Positions 15,309-23,832 are shown, counted from the stretch's first letter. The stretch: 30,373 nt of DNA from DAIDKA01 sp035485475 (GCA_035485475.1 DATHOA010000068.1:1-30373), one strand, 5' to 3'. The notes: generated by a model from the sequence alone, not told the origin. Numbers and translations: made by a program.

Positions 15309-15316
15309 TCGTTTTT
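15289..15316 (+). terminator. Intrinsic terminator within the rimP leader
   Basis: AAAGCCCC (15289-15296) pairs with GGGGCTTT (15301-15308) around a CCGA loop, followed by TCGTTTTT. It stands between the predicted start of transcription and rimP, so the operon requires read-through or antitermination. Confidence 0.8.
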
Positions 15317-15341
15317 CTGGGGCCCCCGATTGAGGGGGAAG

Positions 15342-15368
15342 TGGGCCGTAGGGCCCATTTTTATTTTT
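15342..15368 (+). terminator. Second terminator-like hairpin before rimP
   Basis: TGGGCC (15342-15347) pairs with GGCCCA (15352-15357) around GTAG, followed by TTTTTATTTTT. It comes 33 bases after the first terminator and 38 bases before the rimP ATG. A C5/G5 dyad (15323-15327 with 15334-15338) between the two could compete with either. Confidence 0.7.
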
Positions 15369-15405
15369 GACGGTTTATTCACAGGCTGTTGAGGAGGAGT
15401 GGCAC

Positions 15406-15882
15406 ATGGCGGCTCTGCGTGAGCGCCTCATCTCCTTGATCGAACCGCTGCTCATTCAATTGGGCTACGAGCTTGTGGAGCTGGAGTTTGCGCCGGGTCA
15501 TCGGGGTGGGGCGTTGCGGATCTTCATCGACCGCCCCGAGGGCATCGGTATCAGCGACTGTGAGCGAGTGAGCCGCGAGGTGTCGGCGTTGATGGATGTC
15601 GAGGATCCGATCCCGACCGCCTATTCGCTGGAAGTGTCCTCGCCGGGTGACGATCGGGTGCTGCGTACCCACGCGCACTACGAGCGGTTCAAGGGCTCGC
15701 GGGTGCTGGTTGAATTGGTTGCGCCGCGCGCTGGACGGCGGCGCTACACGGGAATGTTGCAGGAAGTGTCCGCGACTGGAGTGGCCCTTGAGGTCGACCG
15801 GCAGCGCGTGGATGTCCCATTTGTCGAAATTGCGAAGACGCGACTGGCACCTTTGACTCAGGTGTCGGCGCCCGCAAAGTGA
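15406..15882 (+). CDS. rimP: Ribosome maturation factor RimP
   Basis: A 158-residue protein that assists late 30S subunit assembly. The N-terminal alpha/beta domain has GYELVELEFAPGHRGGALRIFIDRPEG and the family motif ISDCERVSREVSALMD; SLEVSSPGDDRVLRT ends it, with a G-D pair where most members have G-L. A small C-terminal SH3-like barrel follows. The ATG at 15406 has a near-perfect GAGGAGGAG seven or so bases upstream; the frame also contains a TTG at 15367, which would sit within the terminator U-tract and is rejected. It heads the operon and is followed by nusA after 13 bases. Confidence 0.93.
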   Translation: MAALRERLISLIEPLLIQLGYELVELEFAPGHRGGALRIFIDRPEGIGISDCERVSREVSALMDVEDPIPTAYSLEVSSPGDDRVLRTHAHYERFKGSRVLVELVAPRAGRRRYTGMLQEVSATGVALEVDRQRVDVPFVEIAKTRLAPLTQVSAPAK

Positions 15883-15895
15883 GGAGCTGTAAGAG

Positions 15896-17401
15896 ATGAA
15901 CAAGGAAATCCTGATGGTCGTCGACGCCGTCTCGAACGAGAAGGGCGTGGACAAAGAGGTCATCTTCGATGCGCTTGAAGCCGCCCTCGCTTCTGCCACC
16001 CGCAAAAAGCACGGCGAGGAGTGGGACGTGCGCGTCGCGATTGATCGCAAGAGCGGCGACTACGTGACGTTCCGTCGCTGGAAGGTGTTTGCCGATGAGT
16101 CCACGGAGCTTGAGGTACCGGAGCGGGAACTGCGCATGGATGATGCGCGTGACCTGGACCCGGCAACGCAGCCCGGTGGCTTCGTCGAGGAGCCGATGGA
16201 ATCGGTGGGCTTTGGCCGCATCGCGGCCCAGCAGGCCAAGCAGGTGATCGTGCAGAAGGTGCGCGAGGCGGAGCGCGCGCAGGTGGTCGATGCCTATCGC
16301 GACCGGGTCGGCACCATGGTCAGTGGCCTGGTCAAGCGCGTCGACCGCAACGGCCTGTATATCGATCTGGGCAGCAATGCCGAAGGCTTCGTGCCGCGCA
16401 CGGACATGATTCCGCGCGAGCAGGCCAAGCCGCAGGATCGCGTCAAGGCGTATCTGAAGGAAGTGCGCTCCGAGCCGCGCGGTCCGCAGCTGTTCCTGAC
16501 GCGCACCGCGCCGGAGTTCCTGATCGAGCTGTTCAAGCTCGAAGTCCCGGAAGTCGGCCAGGGCCTGATCGAGATCCTGGGCGCCGCCCGCGATCCGGGC
16601 GTGCGCGCGAAAATCGCGGTGCGCAGCAATGATCCGCGCATTGATCCGGTGGGTGCCTGCGTCGGCATGCGCGGTTCGCGCGTGCAGGCGGTGTCCAATG
16701 AAGTGTCCGGCGAGCGCGTGGACATCATTCCCTTTGATGCCAATCCGGCGCAGTTCGTGATCAATGCGATGTCGCCGGCCGAGGTCATGTCCATCGTCGT
16801 GGACGAGGAATCGCACAGCATCGACATCGCGGTCGCCGAGGACAAGCTGTCGCAGGCGATCGGTCGCGGCGGACAGAACATCCGCCTGGCCAGTCAGCTC
16901 ACGGGCTGGGAATTGAATGTCATGACCGAGTCGGATGCGGAAGCCAAGAGCGATACCGAATCGCGCGACCTGGTGCAGACATTCATGAAACAGCTGGATG
17001 TCGGCGAAGACGTGGCCACGATCCTGGTGCAGGAAGGCTTCTCCACGGTTGAGGAAGTGGCGTACGTACCCCAGGCCGAACTCATGGCAATTGCCGAGTT
17101 CGATGAAACCATCGTCAAGGAGCTGCGCAACCGCGCCCGCGACGTGCTGCTCACGCAGGCCATCGCGAGCGAGGAAACTTTGGATCAGGCGATGCCCGCC
17201 GATGATCTGTTGACCATGACCGGCATGAGCCCGGACCTGGCTCTCGCCCTCGCACGCCGTGGCGTGCGCACCCGCGAGGATCTGGCCGAGCAGTCGGTTG
17301 ACGACCTGTCCGACATTGATGGGCTGGCGGCCGACGAGGCCGGCAAGCTGATCATGACCGCACGCGAGCCATGGTTTGAAGCCGGCCGAGGAAATAACTG
17401 A
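15896..17401 (+). CDS. nusA: Transcription termination/antitermination factor NusA
   Basis: A 501-residue RNA polymerase-binding factor controlling pausing, termination and antitermination. An N-terminal polymerase-binding domain (about 1-125) is followed by an S1 domain (GTMVSGLVKRVDRNGLYIDL, about 138-200) and two KH domains. The first KH region has GACVGMRGSRVQAV, the second AEDKLSQAIGRGGQNIRLAS near 320-340. The C-terminus has two helical acidic repeats (about 360-420 and 435-495), typical of gammaproteobacterial NusA and contacting the alpha subunit. GGAGCTG lies before the ATG. Its TGA overlaps the infB ATG by one base (TGATG), so translation is coupled. NusA can affect the terminators in its own leader; that link is inference. 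Confidence 0.97.
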   Translation: MNKEILMVVDAVSNEKGVDKEVIFDALEAALASATRKKHGEEWDVRVAIDRKSGDYVTFRRWKVFADESTELEVPERELRMDDARDLDPATQPGGFVEEPMESVGFGRIAAQQAKQVIVQKVREAERAQVVDAYRDRVGTMVSGLVKRVDRNGLYIDLGSNAEGFVPRTDMIPREQAKPQDRVKAYLKEVRSEPRGPQLFLTRTAPEFLIELFKLEVPEVGQGLIEILGAARDPGVRAKIAVRSNDPRIDPVGACVGMRGSRVQAVSNEVSGERVDIIPFDANPAQFVINAMSPAEVMSIVVDEESHSIDIAVAEDKLSQAIGRGGQNIRLASQLTGWELNVMTESDAEAKSDTESRDLVQTFMKQLDVGEDVATILVQEGFSTVEEVAYVPQAELMAIAEFDETIVKELRNRARDVLLTQAIASEETLDQAMPADDLLTMTGMSPDLALALARRGVRTREDLAEQSVDDLSDIDGLAADEAGKLIMTAREPWFEAGRGNN

Positions 17402-20007
17402 TGGCTGATGTAACTGTTTCGCAATTTGCCCAGGTACTGAAAGTACCTGTGGATCGCCTGATCGTGCAGCTCGATCAGGCAGGCATCAAGGTCGAAGGGC
17501 CCGATGATCGCATCAGCGACGAGGCCAAACTCGAACTGCTGTCGCACCTGCGCAAGTCGCACGGCAGCGAGGACCAGGTCGGCGGCTCGCCCAACAAGAT
17601 CACGCTCAAGCGCAAGACTCAAAGCGAATTGAAGCTGGCGAGCACGCAGGGTCGTGCCCGCACCGTCAATGTCGAGGTGCGGCGCAGCCGCACCTACGTG
17701 AAGCGCGATGTACTCGAGGAACAGAACCGCCTGAATTCGGAGGACGGGGACTCCAAGCGCCGCGAGGCGGAGGAGGCCGAGCGCCGCGAGCGCGAGCGGC
17801 TGGAGGCCGAGCGCACCGAGAACGAGCGGGTCGAGGCCGAGAATCGACGCCGCATCGAGGAAGAACAGAACCGCAAGAAGGCGCAGGAAGATGCGCGCCG
17901 CGCGGCCGAACAGCAGGCGCGCGAGGATGCGGAACGCCGCGAGCGCGAACAGCAACGTCACGTCCCCGTCGAACCGCGTGAGCAGGCACAGAAGGCGGCC
18001 CCGCAGCCGAAGCCGGTCGCACCGGCGCGTCCCCCCGCACCGCAGCGGCCGGAAGTTGTGCAGCGGCCCGCGGCGGCATCCCCCGCGGTGGCGCCGACGC
18101 CCGAGCGTGGTGCGCAGCCGACCCGCTATGGCCGCGCCGAGCTGCATGTGGCCGGTGACGTCAGCAACCGCTACAAGAAGAAACGGCGCGTCAAGGGACG
18201 CCCCGTGTCCATGGGCAGCGATGCCCGTCATGCCTTCGAAATGCCCACCACGCCGCAGAAGCGCGAAGTGGCGCTGGGCGAGACCATCACCGTGGCGGAA
18301 CTTGCCGCGAAGATGGCCATCAAGGCGACTGAGGTGATCAAGGTGCTGATGAATATCGGCATCATGGCCACGATCAACCAGCCGCTGGACCAGGAGACCG
18401 CCGTGCTGGTGGTCGAGGAATTGGGTCATACGCCGAAGCTGCAGCGCGAAGACCAGATCGAGGATGACCTGCAGGGTGCCGGGACCGGCGAGGATGCCGG
18501 CGAACCGCGTCCGCCGGTCGTCACCGTCATGGGTCACGTCGACCATGGCAAGACCTCACTGCTGGACCACATCCGCCGTGCCAAGGTGGCGGCCGGCGAG
18601 GCCGGCGGCATAACCCAGCACATCGGCGCCTATCGGGTGCAGACGCCCAAGGGTGTGATCACCTTCCTGGATACTCCGGGCCATGCGGCGTTCACCGCCA
18701 TGCGTGCGCGCGGTGCCAAGGCCACGGACGTGGTGATCCTGGTGGTGGCGGCGGACGATGGCGTCATGCCGCAGACCATCGAGGCCATCGAGCACGCGCG
18801 TGCCGCCAACGTGCCCATCGTGGTGGCGATCAACAAGATCGACAAGCCGGACGCGGATCCGGAGCGCGTGCGCAACGAGTTGGCCAAGTACGATGTGATT
18901 CCGGAGGCCTGGGGCGGCCAGAACATGTTCGTGAATGTCTCGGCGCGCACCGGCGAGGGTATCGACCAGCTGCTCGAAGCGATCCTGCTGCAGGCCGAGG
19001 TACTGGAGCTGTCGAGCACTCTCACCGGTCCGGCCTCCGGCATCGTCATCGAGTCGAGCATCGAGAAGGGCCGTGGTCCGGTCGCGACGGTGCTGGTCAA
19101 GAAAGGCACGCTGCACATGGGCGATTTCATTCTCGCCGGAACCGAATTCGGGCGGGTCCGCGCCATGTTTGATGAAACCGGTGCGGCGGTGCAGGAAGCC
19201 GCACCGTCCACGCCGGTGGCCGTGCTGGGCCTGTCCGGCGCGCCCAAGGCGGGCGATGATCTGCTGGTGGTCGAGAGCGAGCGCAAGGCGCGGGAAGTCG
19301 CGCTGTATCGCCAGGGCAAGTTCCGCGACGTGAAGCTGGCCAAGACGGCCACACGTGCCGAAGATGCGTTCTCGCAGCTGGATTCGGAAAAAGCCGGCGT
19401 CGTGGTGGTACTGCTGAAGGCCGACGTGCAGGGCAGCCAGGAGGCCTTGCGTGAGGCCCTGACCAAACTTTCGACTTCGGAGGTCGCGGTCAAGGTCATC
19501 GCCAGCGGCGTCGGTGGCATCACCGCCTCGGACGTCCAGCTGGCCGGTGCCTCGAAGGCGCTCATCATCGGCTTCAACGTGCGCGCCGATTCCGGCGCCC
19601 GCGAGGCGATCAAGGAACTGGGCGTGGATGTGCGCTACTACAGCATCATCTACGAGGCCATCGATGACGTGAAGGCGATGATGAGCGGCATGCTCGCGCC
19701 GGAGGTCAAGGAGACGATCGTCGGTATCGCGCAGGTCCGCGACGTGTTCCGCTCCAGCAAGTTCGGGGTCGTGGCGGGCTGTCTGGTCATCGAAGGGGTG
19801 GTCAAGCGCAACAACCCGATCCGGGTGCTGCGTGAAAGCGTGGTGATCTTCGAAGGCGCGCTCGAATCGCTGCGGCGCTTCAAGGATGACGTGGGCGAAG
19901 TGCGTGCCGGCACCGAGTGCGGCATCGGGGTCAAGAACTACCAGGACGTTCGGGTCGGCGACCAGATCGAGTGCTTCACTCGCGTCGAAGTCGCGCGGAC
20001 GGTGTAG
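17401..20007 (+). CDS. infB: Translation initiation factor IF-2
   Basis: An 868-residue GTPase that brings initiator tRNA to the 30S subunit. It has an N-terminal IF2-N fold (about 1-55), then a long Arg/Glu/Ala-rich charged helix followed by a Pro-rich linker (about 110-250), and a second IF2-N domain (about 295-345). The G domain shows GHVDHGKT (378-385), DTPGHAAF and NKID. Domains II to IV follow, with the KADVQGSQEALREAL segment and a C-terminal fMet-tRNA-binding barrel. The charged linker is normal for Proteobacteria and explains the low-complexity composition. Start is coupled to the nusA stop. The TAG stop directly abuts the rbfA ATG. Confidence 0.97.
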   Translation: MADVTVSQFAQVLKVPVDRLIVQLDQAGIKVEGPDDRISDEAKLELLSHLRKSHGSEDQVGGSPNKITLKRKTQSELKLASTQGRARTVNVEVRRSRTYVKRDVLEEQNRLNSEDGDSKRREAEEAERRERERLEAERTENERVEAENRRRIEEEQNRKKAQEDARRAAEQQAREDAERREREQQRHVPVEPREQAQKAAPQPKPVAPARPPAPQRPEVVQRPAAASPAVAPTPERGAQPTRYGRAELHVAGDVSNRYKKKRRVKGRPVSMGSDARHAFEMPTTPQKREVALGETITVAELAAKMAIKATEVIKVLMNIGIMATINQPLDQETAVLVVEELGHTPKLQREDQIEDDLQGAGTGEDAGEPRPPVVTVMGHVDHGKTSLLDHIRRAKVAAGEAGGITQHIGAYRVQTPKGVITFLDTPGHAAFTAMRARGAKATDVVILVVAADDGVMPQTIEAIEHARAANVPIVVAINKIDKPDADPERVRNELAKYDVIPEAWGGQNMFVNVSARTGEGIDQLLEAILLQAEVLELSSTLTGPASGIVIESSIEKGRGPVATVLVKKGTLHMGDFILAGTEFGRVRAMFDETGAAVQEAAPSTPVAVLGLSGAPKAGDDLLVVESERKAREVALYRQGKFRDVKLAKTATRAEDAFSQLDSEKAGVVVVLLKADVQGSQEALREALTKLSTSEVAVKVIASGVGGITASDVQLAGASKALIIGFNVRADSGAREAIKELGVDVRYYSIIYEAIDDVKAMMSGMLAPEVKETIVGIAQVRDVFRSSKFGVVAGCLVIEGVVKRNNPIRVLRESVVIFEGALESLRRFKDDVGEVRAGTECGIGVKNYQDVRVGDQIECFTRVEVARTV

Positions 20008-20397
20008 ATGCCCAGCAAGCACCAACCCTCCGGTGGCCGTCACAGTCGCATCGAAGCGCAGATGCAGCGGGTGCTCGCCGACCTGATCAGCCGTGAGGTC
20101 AAGGATCCGCGGGTCGGCAATGTCACGATCACGGCGGTCGAGGTCGCGCAGGATCTGGCGACGGCGCGGATCTTCTTCGTGCCCTTTGCCGGTGGCCATG
20201 ATCCGCAACAGGTGGCCGAGGGCCTGGCCCGCGCCGGGGGATTCCTGCGCGGCGCGGTCGGGCGGCAGCTTGGCTTGCGACATGCGCCGCGCCTGTCCTT
20301 TGTGTTCGATGACACGCTGGACAAGGCCTTGCACCTCACCGCCCTCATCGATCGCGCAGTCGCCGCCGACACACCCGCAAAGCCCGAGGAGACGTGA
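20008..20397 (+). CDS. rbfA: Ribosome-binding factor A
   Basis: A 129-residue KH-fold protein needed for 16S rRNA 5'-end maturation and 30S assembly, especially in the cold. The start region GRHSRIEAQMQRVLADLI and the segment EVKDPRVGNVTITAVEVAQDL are characteristic, as is LGLRHAPRLSFVFDDTLD. It starts on the base after the infB stop, so translation is probably by coupling; only a weak GGACGG lies within infB upstream. Its TGA overlaps the GTG start of truB (GTGA). Confidence 0.95.
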   Translation: MPSKHQPSGGRHSRIEAQMQRVLADLISREVKDPRVGNVTITAVEVAQDLATARIFFVPFAGGHDPQQVAEGLARAGGFLRGAVGRQLGLRHAPRLSFVFDDTLDKALHLTALIDRAVAADTPAKPEET

Positions 20398-21272
20398 ACG
20401 GTATTCTGCTGCTGGACAAGCCCAGTGGGCTGTCGTCCAACGCAGCCTTGCAACGGGTCCGGCGCCTGATGGGGGCCGACAAGGCCGGCCATGTCGGCAG
20501 CCTCGATCCGCTGGCCACCGGCATGCTGCCGATCTGCCTGGGGGAGGCGACCAAGGTCGCCGGTGATATCACGGCGGCGCGCAAGCGCTATCAGTTCACG
20601 ATTGCCTTCGGGCATCGCACCGCCACGGGTGACCTGGAAGGCGAAGTGGTCGAAACGGCGCCGGTTCCGCCCCTCACCATGGCCCAGGTGCAGCTTGCCC
20701 TGGACCACTTCCGTGGCAGCCAGGCACAGGTGCCCCCGATGTTCTCGGCCCTGAAGCGCGACGGTCAGCCGCTGTACAAGCTGGCGCGCGCCGGCATCAC
20801 GGTGGAGCGCGCGCCACGGCATATCGAGATCAGCGAACTGTCCGTGCTTGGACTTGGGGACGGTGAACTCGAACTGACGGCGCTATGCTCGAAGGGAACC
20901 TACATCCGGGTCCTGGCCGAGGATATCGCCAGGTATCTCGGCACCTGCGGCCACGTGATCGCCTTGCGAAGGTTGTACGTGGAGCCCTTCGACCATGCAC
21001 GCATGCATACCCTGGCCGAGGTGGAGGCATCCTGCCAGGGTGGCGGCATGCTGCCGATGATCGCAGCCGATGAGGCCCTGCCGGGGATGGCATCGGTGCA
21101 TTTGCCCGCGGACCTCGCCGGACGGCTCGCCCACGGCCAGACGGTCGTGGTGGCGGGGGGTACGGCGACGGGTAAGGTGCGCCTGTACGACGCTCAGGGT
21201 CGGTTCATGGGGCTCGGGGAAGCCGAGCCCGGAGGCCAGGTTCGCCCGCGGCGACTGTTTGCCTTTTCATGA
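20394..21272 (+). CDS. truB: tRNA pseudouridine(55) synthase TruB
   Basis: A 292-residue enzyme that makes pseudouridine 55 in the T-loop of tRNAs. The N-terminal motif GILLLDKPSGLSSNAALQRV is followed by HVGSLDPLATGMLP, with catalytic Asp38. KRYQFTIAFGHRTATGDLEG and GTYIRVLAEDIA follow in the catalytic domain, and a PUA-like region forms the C-terminus. The GTG start overlaps the rbfA TGA and is served by GAGGAG five bases upstream. It starts close to the catalytic fold, without the roughly ten-residue leader of some homologues. No terminator separates it from rpsO. Confidence 0.95.
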   Translation: MNGILLLDKPSGLSSNAALQRVRRLMGADKAGHVGSLDPLATGMLPICLGEATKVAGDITAARKRYQFTIAFGHRTATGDLEGEVVETAPVPPLTMAQVQLALDHFRGSQAQVPPMFSALKRDGQPLYKLARAGITVERAPRHIEISELSVLGLGDGELELTALCSKGTYIRVLAEDIARYLGTCGHVIALRRLYVEPFDHARMHTLAEVEASCQGGGMLPMIAADEALPGMASVHLPADLAGRLAHGQTVVVAGGTATGKVRLYDAQGRFMGLGEAEPGGQVRPRRLFAFS

Positions 21273-21280
21273 GCACTTTT

Positions 21281-21296
21281 CCTTGAGACCTCAAGG
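21281..21296. repeat. Inverted repeat CCTTGAG-AC-CTCAAGG over the rpsO -35 box
   Basis: Perfect 7-bp arms with a 2-base centre span the -35 element of the rpsO promoter. No U-tract follows, so it is not a terminator. It may be an operator. Confidence 0.5.
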
Positions 21297-21311
21297 GCGT
21301 ACGGGTAGAAT
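21283..21311 (+). promoter_or_regulatory. rpsO: rpsO promoter (TTGAGA-N17-TAGAAT)
   Basis: TTGAGA at 21283-21288 and TAGAAT at 21306-21311 have 17-base spacing and a GCG discriminator. RNA would start near 21318, giving a leader of about 49 bases with AGGAA at 21351-21355. It gives rpsO-pnp its own promoter within the larger operon. Confidence 0.75.
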
Positions 21312-21366
21312 GCCGCGCTTCAAAATCGGACCCAATCAACATTAGTTCTTAGGAATATTCGCGCAA

Positions 21367-21636
21367 ATGACCCTATCAGCCGAACAGAAGGACGGAATCG
21401 TCGCGCAGTTCCGTCGTGATGCCAACGACACCGGTTCACCCGAAGTCCAGATCGCATTGCTCTCCGAGCGCATCAACGGACTGGGTGAGCACTTCAACGC
21501 CCACAAGAGTGACCACTCATCGCGTCGCGGGCTCGTGAAGCTCGTCAATCAGCGCCGCAAGCTGCTCGATTATCTGAAGTCGACCCAGCCGCAGAAATAT
21601 CAGGAGCTCGTTGAGCGCCTGGGACTGCGCCGCTGA
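21367..21636 (+). CDS. rpsO: 30S ribosomal protein S15
   Basis: An 89-residue primary 16S rRNA-binding protein, exactly the family's usual length. Characteristic segments are DTGSPEVQIALLSERINGL and HKSDHSSRRGLVKLVNQRRKLLDYL, with the C-terminal ELVERLGLRR. AGGAA lies 11 bases before the ATG. S15 represses its own translation in other bacteria, but a leader pseudoknot was not resolved here. Two hairpins in the 79 bases after the stop separate it from pnp. Confidence 0.97.
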   Translation: MTLSAEQKDGIVAQFRRDANDTGSPEVQIALLSERINGLGEHFNAHKSDHSSRRGLVKLVNQRRKLLDYLKSTQPQKYQELVERLGLRR

Positions 21637-21643
21637 ACATTCC

Positions 21644-21666
21644 GGGCGTGACCTGTGGTGACGCCC
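21644..21666 (+). promoter_or_regulatory. First hairpin in the rpsO-pnp spacer
   Basis: GGGCGT (21644-21649) pairs with ACGCCC (21661-21666), with inner ACC/GGT pairing around TGT. It starts seven bases after the rpsO stop. With the next hairpin it forms a double stem-loop before pnp, where E. coli has the RNase III sites used in PNPase autoregulation. Confidence 0.55.
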
Positions 21667-21670
21667 AATA

Positions 21671-21696
21671 TTGCGGCCATTCCTGGCCGCAATTTC
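21671..21696 (+). terminator. Second hairpin in the rpsO-pnp spacer, terminator-like
   Basis: TTGCGGCCA (21671-21679) pairs perfectly with TGGCCGCAA (21684-21692) around TTCC, followed by only a short TTTCC. It is probably a partial rpsO terminator or part of the pnp leader. It ends 23 bases before the pnp start codon. Confidence 0.55.
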
Positions 21697-21715
21697 CATA
21701 TACGAGGATAAAAGC

Positions 21716-23803
21716 GTGAGTGCTTTTGCAAAGTCATTCGCTTACGGCAGCCAGACCGTAACGATCGAGACCGGCGAACTCGCCCGTCAGGCCGATGCGT
21801 CGGTCAAGGTTTCCATGGGGGACACCGTCGTCCTGGTGACGTGCGTTGCCAAGACAACGCCGGTTCCGGGCCGCGATTTCTTCCCCCTCACCGTCAACTA
21901 CATCGAGAAGACCTACGCCGCGGGCAAAATCCCCGGTGGGTTCTTCAAGCGCGAGGGGCGTCCTTCCGAGAAGGAAACCCTGACCTCGCGCCTCATCGAC
22001 CGCCCGTTGCGGCCGCTGTTCCCGGATGGCTTCTACAACGATGTGCAGGTAGTCGCGACCGTGCTGTCGCTGGACCCGGGCATCGACCCGGATATTCCCT
22101 CACTGATCGGCGCCTCGGCGGCCGTGACCCTCTCCGGCATTCCCTTCAGCGGCCCGATTGGCGCTGCGCGCGTCGGCTACAAGGATGGTCAGTACCTGCT
22201 GAACCCCACCGGCACCGAAATGGTCGGTTCGCAGCTGGACCTGGTGGTTGCCGGTACCGAAGGCGCCGTCATGATGGTCGAATCCGAAGCGCAGGGCCTC
22301 TCCGAAGAGGTGATGCTCGGCGCCGTGGTTTTCGGTCACACCCAGATGCAGATTGCCATCCGCGCCATCCGCGAACTGGTTGCGCAGGCCGGCAAGCCGC
22401 GCTGGACCTGGACCGCGCCCGCCGCCAACCCCGAGCTGTCCGCGGCCCTGGCCAGCCAGGCCGAGACGGCGCTGACCAAGGCGTTTGCGATCACTGAAAA
22501 ACTGCAGCGTCGTGACAGCGTGGCCGAGGTCAAGAAGGCCGCGATTGCCGCGCTCAGCGCGGGCGAGAACCCGAAGTTCAGCGCCGATGAAGTGGACGAC
22601 CAGTTCTTCAAACTCGAAAGCAACATCGTGCGGCAGCGCATCCTCAATGGTGAGCCGCGCATCGATGGTCGCGATGCGAGCACCGTGCGTCCCATCACCG
22701 TCAAGACCAGCGTGCTGCCGCGCACCCACGGTTCGGCCCTGTTCACCCGCGGTGAGACACAGGCGCTGGTGGCCGTCACCCTGGGAACCGGGCGTGATGC
22801 GCAGATCATCGATGCGCTCGCCGGTGAACGCCGCGAGCCGTTCATGATGCATTACAACTTCCCGCCGTTCTCGGTTGGCGAGACCGGCATGATGGGTTCG
22901 CCGAAGCGCCGTGAAATCGGCCACGGTAACCTGGCGCGGCGCGGTGTTGCCGCGGTGATGCCCGACATGGCCACTTTCCCGTACGTGATCCGCGTGGTCT
23001 CCGAAATTCTGGAGTCCAATGGCTCAAGCTCCATGGCGAGCGTGTGCGGCAGCAGCCTGGCGCTGATGGATGCCGGTGTACCGCTGAAGGCGCCGGTCGC
23101 CGGTGTCGCGATGGGCCTGGTGTTGGATGGCGGCCGCTTCAAGGTTCTGACCGACATCCTCGGCGACGAGGATCACCTCGGCGACATGGACTTCAAGGTA
23201 GCCGGAACCAAGGACGGCGTGACGGCGCTGCAGATGGATATCAAGGTCGAGGGTGTGACCCCTGAGATCATGAAGGTCGCGCTCGATCAGGCGCGCGCCG
23301 GCCGGCTGTTCATCCTCGGGGAAATGAACAAAGTATTGAGCGAACCGCGCGCGAAGATGTCCGAGTGGGCACCTTCCATCATCACGCTGAAGATCGACCC
23401 GGAGAAGATCCGCGACGTCATCGGCAAGGGTGGTGCGGTCATCCGCCAGATCACCGAAGAGACCGGCACCACCATCGATATCGAAAACGATGGCACGGTG
23501 AAGATCGCCTCGGTGAACGGCACGGCGGGCAAAGAAGCCCAGCGCCGCATCGAGCTGATTACGGCCGATGTCGAAGTGGGCCGGATCTATGAGGGTCGCG
23601 TCGCGCGGCTGATGGATTTCGGCGCGTTCGTGACCATACTGCCGGGCCGTGACGGCCTGGTGCACATCTCGCAGATATCCGATGAGCGCGTCGAGCGCGT
23701 CAGCGACAAGCTCAAGGAAGGCGATGTGGTGCGCGTGAAGGTGCTCGAAGTCGACCGCCAGGGTCGTGTGCGCCTGTCCATGCGCAGCGTGGACGCCGCT
23801 TAG
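21716..23803 (+). CDS. pnp: Polyribonucleotide nucleotidyltransferase (PNPase)
   Basis: A 695-residue phosphorolytic 3'-5' exoribonuclease. Two RNase PH domains (about 1-215 and 305-540) flank an alpha-helical domain; GGFFKREGRPSEKETLTSRL and MHYNFPPFSVGETG are hallmark motifs. A KH domain (IRDVIGKGGAVIRQITEETG, near 570) and an S1 domain (EGRVARLMDFGAFVTILPG, near 630) close the protein, which ends right after S1 without the acidic tail of enterobacterial PNPase. The GTG at 21716 has GAGGA eight bases upstream; an in-frame extension to 21671 would run through the hairpin and is rejected. The upstream double hairpin suggests leader-based autoregulation. Confidence 0.97.
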   Translation: MSAFAKSFAYGSQTVTIETGELARQADASVKVSMGDTVVLVTCVAKTTPVPGRDFFPLTVNYIEKTYAAGKIPGGFFKREGRPSEKETLTSRLIDRPLRPLFPDGFYNDVQVVATVLSLDPGIDPDIPSLIGASAAVTLSGIPFSGPIGAARVGYKDGQYLLNPTGTEMVGSQLDLVVAGTEGAVMMVESEAQGLSEEVMLGAVVFGHTQMQIAIRAIRELVAQAGKPRWTWTAPAANPELSAALASQAETALTKAFAITEKLQRRDSVAEVKKAAIAALSAGENPKFSADEVDDQFFKLESNIVRQRILNGEPRIDGRDASTVRPITVKTSVLPRTHGSALFTRGETQALVAVTLGTGRDAQIIDALAGERREPFMMHYNFPPFSVGETGMMGSPKRREIGHGNLARRGVAAVMPDMATFPYVIRVVSEILESNGSSSMASVCGSSLALMDAGVPLKAPVAGVAMGLVLDGGRFKVLTDILGDEDHLGDMDFKVAGTKDGVTALQMDIKVEGVTPEIMKVALDQARAGRLFILGEMNKVLSEPRAKMSEWAPSIITLKIDPEKIRDVIGKGGAVIRQITEETGTTIDIENDGTVKIASVNGTAGKEAQRRIELITADVEVGRIYEGRVARLMDFGAFVTILPGRDGLVHISQISDERVERVSDKLKEGDVVRVKVLEVDRQGRVRLSMRSVDAA

Positions 23804-23832
23804 GCGCCTTGCGCGGCAAATAGCCGACGATT

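Larger units (their letters stand above)
15062..15405. other. Structured intergenic region between rhlE and rimP
   Basis: This 344-base stretch has no coding potential but is dense with dyads. In order: an AT-rich palindrome (15071-15085) nested in an inverted repeat (15067-15112), a strong hairpin (15146-15180), a promoter overlapped by another dyad, a structured leader (15226-15308), an intrinsic terminator, a C5/G5 hairpin (15323-15338), and a second terminator. It ends with the rimP ribosome binding site. No tRNA gene is present, although a tRNA-Met gene sits here in some relatives. Confidence 0.7.

Noticed and set aside
17740..18110. Repetitive Arg/Glu and Pro/Ala-rich stretch as a possible novel repeat gene
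   Set aside because: It is the normal charged linker of proteobacterial IF-2, in frame with the rest of infB.
18556..20334. 592-codon minus-strand open frame antisense to infB and rbfA
   Set aside because: The composition (His, Asp, Arg, Ala-rich) is typical of a shadow of GC-rich coding DNA; infB and rbfA are certain.
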